From a bacterium (lineage in GTDB: Bacteria > Bacteroidota > Ignavibacteria > Kapaibacteriales > UBA2268): 64,000 nt of DNA. Made by a program: the position numbers and the translations under genes. The DNA lies in assembly GCA_030431515.1 (NCBI GenBank), contig JAUIIX010000003.1, forward strand, positions 62,001 to 126,000, given 5' to 3'. The number at the start of each line of letters is the position of its first letter. Positions within the stretch are counted from its first letter, which is position 1. The notes under the pieces were generated by a model. That model had not been told where the DNA came from. It searched no databases and worked only from the letters and a program-made list of their open reading frames with translations. Positions 60,469 to 64,000 of the stretch are shown here, piece after piece.

Positions 60469-61192
60469 TAGTGAAAAAATATTATATTTAGAATCAATCA
60501 AGCAATTATATCGTTTATCAAAACTTTATAAAAAAGACTATAAATTGTTTCGAGAAGTAGCAAATTATTATCCTTTTTCAATAACTATAAATGATATTAA
60601 TACATTGGATATTTCTTTTGCAAATCCAACAATTTCTAAATGGATGGAGTTTGATAAAAGTGAAATTGAAGATAAAGGATTCCCTTTAATCAAAAGTATA
60701 AGTGATATCAATTTTTTATCACATGCTTTAAAAACAGTTCGGTATTTTGAGAAAAATAAAATTATTGATAGTAACTGTTCTTATTTTCAAAGAGTGAAAC
60801 TTTCAGGGAAGATGGACTATTTGTTATCTTATAAAACATTTTTAGATAAAACTAATTATATTACAATGGGTTATAAGTTAAGTTTGTTCGAGTCTGTCGA
60901 TAATTCTGCAAGTAAAGCACTCGATGAATTTAATGAGGAAAATGGATTGTTTCTAAGATATTTCTCAATATCAAAAAGAGAAAAAGAGATTCTTAAATTA
61001 CTGTCATTAGGAATGTCAAACAAACAGATTAGTGATATTCTTTTTATTTCGCCAAATACTATTAGAACACATAGAAATTCAATAAATAGAAAATTAGATA
61101 TTAAGAATTTTAGAGATATTATAAAAGTATCTAAAGCATTTGAACTTTTTAATACTTATGACAATTTATTCAAATTTCCACCAATCCTATAA
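60461..61192 (+). CDS. LuxR-type regulator with PAS-like sensor, copy 1
   Basis: 243 aa from ATG 60461 (MFNSEKILYLESI…); the frame extends to a TTG at 60443, but the ATG fits the 8-nt overlap with the hydrolase gene. The N-terminal 160 residues form a PAS/GAF-like sensor with the shared segments PFSITINDINTLDISFAN and YFQRVKLSGKMDYLLSYKT. The C-terminal 65 residues are a GerE/LuxR helix-turn-helix (SISKREKEILKLLSLGMSNKQISDILFISPNTIRTHRNSINRKL). No receiver domain. It ends in a 6-bp convergent overlap with copy 2. Confidence 0.85.
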   Translation: MFNSEKILYLESIKQLYRLSKLYKKDYKLFREVANYYPFSITINDINTLDISFANPTISKWMEFDKSEIEDKGFPLIKSISDINFLSHALKTVRYFEKNKIIDSNCSYFQRVKLSGKMDYLLSYKTFLDKTNYITMGYKLSLFESVDNSASKALDEFNEENGLFLRYFSISKREKEILKLLSLGMSNKQISDILFISPNTIRTHRNSINRKLDIKNFRDIIKVSKAFELFNTYDNLFKFPPIL

Positions 61193-61900
61193 CTCACCAA
61201 TCAATTGAAAAGCATCAGCAAATCTAATTAAATCATGTATTTTATTACAATCTATTTTTCGATTTATGTTTTCACGATGCTTTTTTACTGTATTTTCAGA
61301 AACATAATAAATTTCAGAAATTTCCTTTGTACTATTTCCATTTGCTAAAAGTTTTAATATTTCTTTCTCTCGTTTAGTAAGCGATTGAAATTTTTGCCAA
61401 GCGTTTATATCAGAAAAAGTATTTTCTAATTTATTATTTAAAAAATTTCCTGCTGTTCCCAATTCATTTAAATTGAATGTGTAATTTAAAAAATTATTTT
61501 CATCTAAAATTATTTTATTAGTTAAAAGCCATTGCCATTTATTTAATATTAATATTCTTTGGAGGTAACTAAAAACATTTTTATCATCATTAATAAAATT
61601 GTAACTTTTTAATTTTGGCATATAGTTTTCAAGGACTTTTTCATCGGAAATATTATATATATTTTTAATTATTTTATTATATTTTATTTTTTCTTCTAGC
61701 ATTAAACTTAATTTTGATTTTGATGAATTATTCGCCCAAGACCAACTCAAATCACTTCTATTATTAATATGAATATAAAAATTTAATTGATTTGAAATAC
61801 TAATAAATTCAGAATTATCATTTAAAAATAATTTACTTAAATTATAAACTTGGAATTGATTTAACAAAACGTTTTCTTTTTCAGTAAAAATATTTTTCAT
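61187..61900 (-). CDS. LuxR-type regulator with PAS-like sensor, copy 2
   Basis: 237 aa, same architecture as copies 1 and 3. The sensor part has FYIHINNRSDLSWSWANNSS, YLQRILILNKWQWLLTNKIILDE and NELGTAGNFLNNKLENTF. The helix-turn-helix is SLTKREKEILKLLANGNSTKEISEIYYVSENTVKKHRENINRKI. Its last about 85 residues are almost identical to copy 3 at both protein and DNA level, while the first 120 differ strongly. Its ATG overlaps the copy 3 stop by four bases, so both are in one operon. Confidence 0.85.
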   Translation of the reverse strand: MKNIFTEKENVLLNQFQVYNLSKLFLNDNSEFISISNQLNFYIHINNRSDLSWSWANNSSKSKLSLMLEEKIKYNKIIKNIYNISDEKVLENYMPKLKSYNFINDDKNVFSYLQRILILNKWQWLLTNKIILDENNFLNYTFNLNELGTAGNFLNNKLENTFSDINAWQKFQSLTKREKEILKLLANGNSTKEISEIYYVSENTVKKHRENINRKIDCNKIHDLIRFADAFQLIGEL

Positions 61901-62598
61901 AACTCGCCAATTAAATAAAAAGCATCAGCAAATCTAATAAGATCATGTATTTTATTACAATCTATTTTTCTATTTATATTTTCACGATGTTTCTTTACTG
62001 TATATTCAGAAACGCAATAAATTTCAGAAATTTCCTTTGTACTATTTCCATTTGCTAAAAGTTTTAATATTTCTTTCTCTCGTTTAGTAAGCGATTGAAA
62101 TTTTTGCCAAGCATTTATATCAGAAAAAGTATTTTCTAATTTATTGTAAAGATAATCTCCAACAAAACTTAATTCATTGATATTGTATGAGCAATTAAGA
62201 TAAACATTTTCTTCTAATATTATCTTATTAGTAAGTAACCATTGCCATTTATTATTCAAATACATTCTTTGAAAGAAGTTACAAATTGAACTTGCATCAT
62301 CTGTAATATTATAATTATGAATTATACTTCTGTAATTATTTACAATATTTTTATCTGATAAATTTATAATTTGTTTATATTCAACATCTTCACTGCTTTG
62401 ATATCCTATAACAGTATATGAAGAACTATTTCCCCATATCCAATCTAAACTATTGCGTGAATTAAAATGAATATAGAATGAAATATTTTCGACAAAATTA
62501 TAAAAGTCATGTATATTCGACATATACATCTGTTTTAATTTTAACAGTTGCATATTATTAAATACAAACTCTTCTTTTTCTGAAAATGCTTTTCTCAT
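61897..62598 (-). CDS. LuxR-type regulator with PAS-like sensor, copy 3
   Basis: 233 aa from ATG 62598 (MRKAFSEKEEF). A longer frame starts at 62643, but the -7 element at 62610-62603 shows transcription begins at about 62598, so the ATG is the right start and the mRNA is essentially leaderless. The sensor segment is FYIHFNSRNSLDWIWGNSSS, FFQRMYLNNKWQWLLTNKIILEE; the HTH is SLTKREKEILKLLANGNSTKEISEIYCVSEYTVKKH. A 20-bp palindrome lies about 49 nt upstream of the ATG, which could give autoregulation. Confidence 0.85.
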   Translation of the reverse strand: MRKAFSEKEEFVFNNMQLLKLKQMYMSNIHDFYNFVENISFYIHFNSRNSLDWIWGNSSSYTVIGYQSSEDVEYKQIINLSDKNIVNNYRSIIHNYNITDDASSICNFFQRMYLNNKWQWLLTNKIILEENVYLNCSYNINELSFVGDYLYNKLENTFSDINAWQKFQSLTKREKEILKLLANGNSTKEISEIYCVSEYTVKKHRENINRKIDCNKIHDLIRFADAFYLIGEL

Positions 62599-62602
62599 AA
62601 TA

Positions 62603-62633
62603 CAAATATATAAAAAATTATAAAATATTTCAA
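62603..62633 (-). promoter_or_regulatory. TTG-N20-TATATTTG promoter of the LuxR copy 3-copy 2 operon
   Basis: On the minus strand TTG (62633-62631) and TATATTTG (62610-62603) are separated by 20 nt. The -7 ends 4 nt before the ATG, giving a leaderless transcript. Confidence 0.6.
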
Positions 62634-62646
62634 TAAAACTCAAAAA

Positions 62647-62666
62647 AATACGCTATAGTGCGTATT
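62647..62666. promoter_or_regulatory. Palindromic operator AATACGC-N6-GCGTATT, copy 1
   Basis: A perfect 7+7 bp inverted repeat, 20 bp in total, the size of a lux-box. Its last bases overlap the -33 TTG (62665-62667) of the plus-strand promoter. Its centre is about 43 nt upstream of the predicted start site, the position of a class II activator site. It is also about 59 nt upstream of the LuxR copy 3 start site. Confidence 0.65.
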
Positions 62667-62695
62667 GACTTATATTTATCAATGCCTTAATTTTG
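62665..62695 (+). promoter_or_regulatory. TTG-N20-TAATTTTG promoter of the small membrane-protein gene
   Basis: TTG at 62665-62667 and TAATTTTG at 62688-62695, with 20 nt between. It ends 35 nt before the ATG at 62731. Confidence 0.7.
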
Positions 62696-62730
62696 TGTTT
62701 TGAAGAATATATAGAAATTTGAGGATTAGA

Positions 62731-63099
62731 ATGAAAATTATTAAATTTAAAAAAGACAAAATTCTTAATTTTACTTTAACCTTTCTATATATTATTTCAA
62801 TAATAATAATTTTTGCAATCCCTTTAATTTCTACTATACTTTGGATAATGTATATCATTTCATTAGATTTTGATTTTATTAATGGATTTGGAAAAGATAT
62901 ATATGGTTGGCAAAGTGATAGTTTTGATAGAGCTATGGGTAGTGATATTAATTCAAATATTAATAGTTGGATAAAAATTATATTAATAATTGGTGTACCA
63001 TTTATTATTTATACTTTTTCAAAACATTTGATTAGATTTTACAAAAAAAACAAGAAAAGAATTAAAACAGTTCAAAATAGTTCAAAAAATACGCTATAG
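62731..63099 (+). CDS. Small two-helix membrane protein under the palindromic operator
   Basis: 122 aa from ATG 62731 (MKIIKFKKDKILNFTL…). The first hydrophobic helix is at about residues 13-44 (long, may be two), then a polar loop DFINGFGKDIYGWQSDSFDRAMGSDINSNINS, then a helix at about 84-102 and a basic tail. The extra-membrane loop is likely outside the cytoplasm. I do not recognise the family. Its stop codon lies inside the second palindrome, so the downstream repeat was placed right at the gene's end. Confidence 0.7.
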   Translation: MKIIKFKKDKILNFTLTFLYIISIIIIFAIPLISTILWIMYIISLDFDFINGFGKDIYGWQSDSFDRAMGSDINSNINSWIKIILIIGVPFIIYTFSKHLIRFYKKNKKRIKTVQNSSKNTL

Positions 63100-63152
63100 T
63101 GCGTATTGTCTCATATTAATCAATGCCTTAATATTGTGTTTTGAAGAATATA
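63084..63152. repeat. 69-nt operator-promoter repeat, copy 2
   Basis: Second copy of the 69-nt repeat, 441 nt after the first. The palindrome is identical (63088-63107), and the -7-like element is degenerate (TAATATTG at 63129-63136). No gene starts within 180 nt downstream, so the copy may be a worn promoter, may drive the gene at 63335 with a long leader, or may be only a second binding site. Confidence 0.88.
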
Positions 63153-63278
63153 ATATATTGAGTTAATTATATTCAATCGAATTGGTATATCATATAGGTA
63201 TTCCATTTGGTAAATTTAAAATTTAAATGAAATTATGAATTGAGTATTTTATTTATTTAAATGAATTGATTGTTCTCA

Positions 63279-63286
63279 TATTTTTG
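63279..63286 (+). promoter_or_regulatory. TATTTTTG -7 element for the exported-protein gene
   Basis: TATTTTTG lies 48 nt before the ATG at 63335. A GGGG/AAAGG stretch 8-12 nt before the ATG may serve as ribosome-binding site. Confidence 0.4.
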
Positions 63287-63334
63287 CTATCACCACAAAT
63301 AACGATATTTAACAAATTTTAAAGGGGTTTACTT

Positions 63335-63754
63335 ATGTTAAGATTATTTCTAATTATTATGCTCGCTAGTATTGTATTAAAGTCAAATGTTTTTGAACAG
63401 GAATTTACTGATTCAACAGGTCTTAAGTATATTGAATATAAATCATATTCATCTGTAAAGTTAAATTACATGAGTTTATTACAAAATGATATTGATGATG
63501 GAATGAAAGATTACTTTGGTTTGGGAATATCTGAAAGAAGTAAAAATTTTATAATAGAGTTTGAATTGAATTTTAATAGCAGTGATTTATCATTTGGTTC
63601 ATTAATAATAAGTTATATTAATAATTGGGTTGATAATAAAAGCTATGCTCTTGGAGGAGGTATGGGTATTGAATATTATAAATTACATTCTAAGATTGAT
63701 AAGGGATTTCGAGAAAATTCCGAGTTTGTGAATATTGAAAATAATCAGGGCTAA
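63335..63754 (+). CDS. Small exported protein of unknown function
   Basis: 139 aa with a signal peptide (MLRLFLIIMLASIVLKSN) and beta-rich mature part with alternating polar/aromatic residues (FGLGISERSKNFIIEFELNFN, LGGGMGIEYYKLHSKI), which may be an outer-membrane or surface beta-structure. It is probably made with the next gene, whose ATG is 1 nt after its stop. The gene ends rather abruptly (NIENNQG). I do not recognise it. Confidence 0.65.
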   Translation: MLRLFLIIMLASIVLKSNVFEQEFTDSTGLKYIEYKSYSSVKLNYMSLLQNDIDDGMKDYFGLGISERSKNFIIEFELNFNSSDLSFGSLIISYINNWVDNKSYALGGGMGIEYYKLHSKIDKGFRENSEFVNIENNQG

Positions 63755-63755
63755 A

Positions 63756-64000
63756 ATGAAGACAATTATAATTATAGCACTTTTGCATATAGCTTTTTTA
63801 TCTGAAAGTTATTCTTCTATTAAACAAGATACAAGTAATGTAACTTACAAAGAGTACATAAACATGGATATGATTGGGTTAATGGGCAAAAAAGTTATAG
63901 ATGAAGAATCTGAAGATTTTGATTTTGGATTAACATTTTCAGAATATACTCCTTTTGGATTATTTTTTAACGTCGATATTTTATTTTTAAAAAAAATGGA
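63756..64000 (+). CDS. Exported protein, partial, runs off the window
   Basis: The open frame from ATG 63756 continues to the window end. It has a signal peptide (MKTIIIIALLHIAFLSESYS) and then TYKEYINMDMIGLMGKK and FDFGLTFSEYTPFGLFFNVDILF, similar in flavour to the preceding gene (alternating beta pattern, FGL motif). The two could be diverged paralogues. The 3' end and function are unknown. Confidence 0.6.
   Translation, partial: MKTIIIIALLHIAFLSESYSSIKQDTSNVTYKEYINMDMIGLMGKKVIDEESEDFDFGLTFSEYTPFGLFFNVDILFLKKM

Larger units (their letters stand above)
62643..62711. repeat. 69-nt operator-promoter repeat, copy 1
   Basis: This 69-nt sequence recurs at 63084-63152 with four mismatches. It begins with the palindrome AATACGC-N6-GCGTATT (62647-62666), continues through an ATCAATGCCT word and TAATTTTG, and ends GTGTTTTGAAGAATATA. 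It separates LuxR copy 3 from the small membrane-protein gene. Confidence 0.9.

Overview
The window is about 64 kb of very AT-rich DNA from a Gram-negative member of the Bacteroidota / FCB group. I base this on four things. Many genes have the Bacteroidota-type promoter element TAnnTTTG, sometimes with a TTG or TTTG about 20 nt upstream. Two exported proteins end in type IX secretion (T9SS) sorting domains. A HmuY-like heme protein sits beside a HmuR-like receptor. Small proteins of families I associate with this group (DUF5522, DUF6132) are present. The eukaryotic-type citrate synthase, the low GC and the GTCATTCTGAGCG-type dispersed repeats would also fit Kapabacteria/Ignavibacteria-like relatives, but the genus cannot be settled from sequence alone.

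Layout. 1-5.8 kb: a minus-strand operon tatC-polyprenyl synthase-acid phosphatase-PAS histidine kinase, then a degenerate CDF transporter cut by the window edge, and a TPR lipoprotein. 5.9-9.5 kb: a T9SS-secreted subtilase and three tandem paralogous two-helix membrane proteins. 9.6-16 kb: a solitary paaZ, a MqnA-like protein, an FbpB/FbpC-like ABC transporter without its binding protein and apparently without a canonical permease start codon, and a voltage-gated-type K+ channel. 16-26.5 kb: a minus operon serA-GT2-GT2 fusion-accA-amidase, divergent from a plus operon TPR-UvrD helicase-GT4-HAD phosphatase. 26.6-32.3 kb: an iron/heme uptake locus (FecA-like receptor, HmuY-like T9SS protein, HmuR-like receptor). 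32.3-38.5 kb: recA, purD and a giant beta-propeller amidohydrolase, with dispersed repeats after purD. 38.5-39.6 kb: a gene-free stretch with 21-bp degenerate tandem repeats. 39.6-43.8 kb: kdsB and a convergent envelope-glycan operon. 43.9 kb: a putative abortive-infection membrane protein. 45.1-49.3 kb: rpmH-rnpA-yidD-yidC and citrate synthase. 49.5-58.9 kb: rpmB, proline dehydrogenase, a histidine-ammonia-lyase-family enzyme with Cys in the MIO triad, an FN3 lipoprotein, a tandem pair of small secreted proteins of an unrecognised domain family, an FmdB-like protein without its zinc cysteines, a pentapeptide-repeat lipoprotein, dUTPase and FetAB-like iron export.

59-64 kb is the accessory end. 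tRNA-Arg(ACG) is followed by a truncated tyrosine recombinase, which looks like the scar of an integrated element. Next come an alpha/beta hydrolase translationally coupled to a LuxR-type regulator, and two more LuxR-type paralogues facing it. The two paralogues have nearly identical DNA-binding ends and divergent sensor ends. Beyond them is a 69-nt repeat, present twice, that carries a perfect 7+7 bp palindrome and a promoter element. In the first copy the palindrome abuts the -33 element of a small membrane-protein gene and lies upstream of the divergent regulator. This hydrolase/three-regulator/palindrome arrangement is my best candidate for an undescribed signalling system. Its function is inference.
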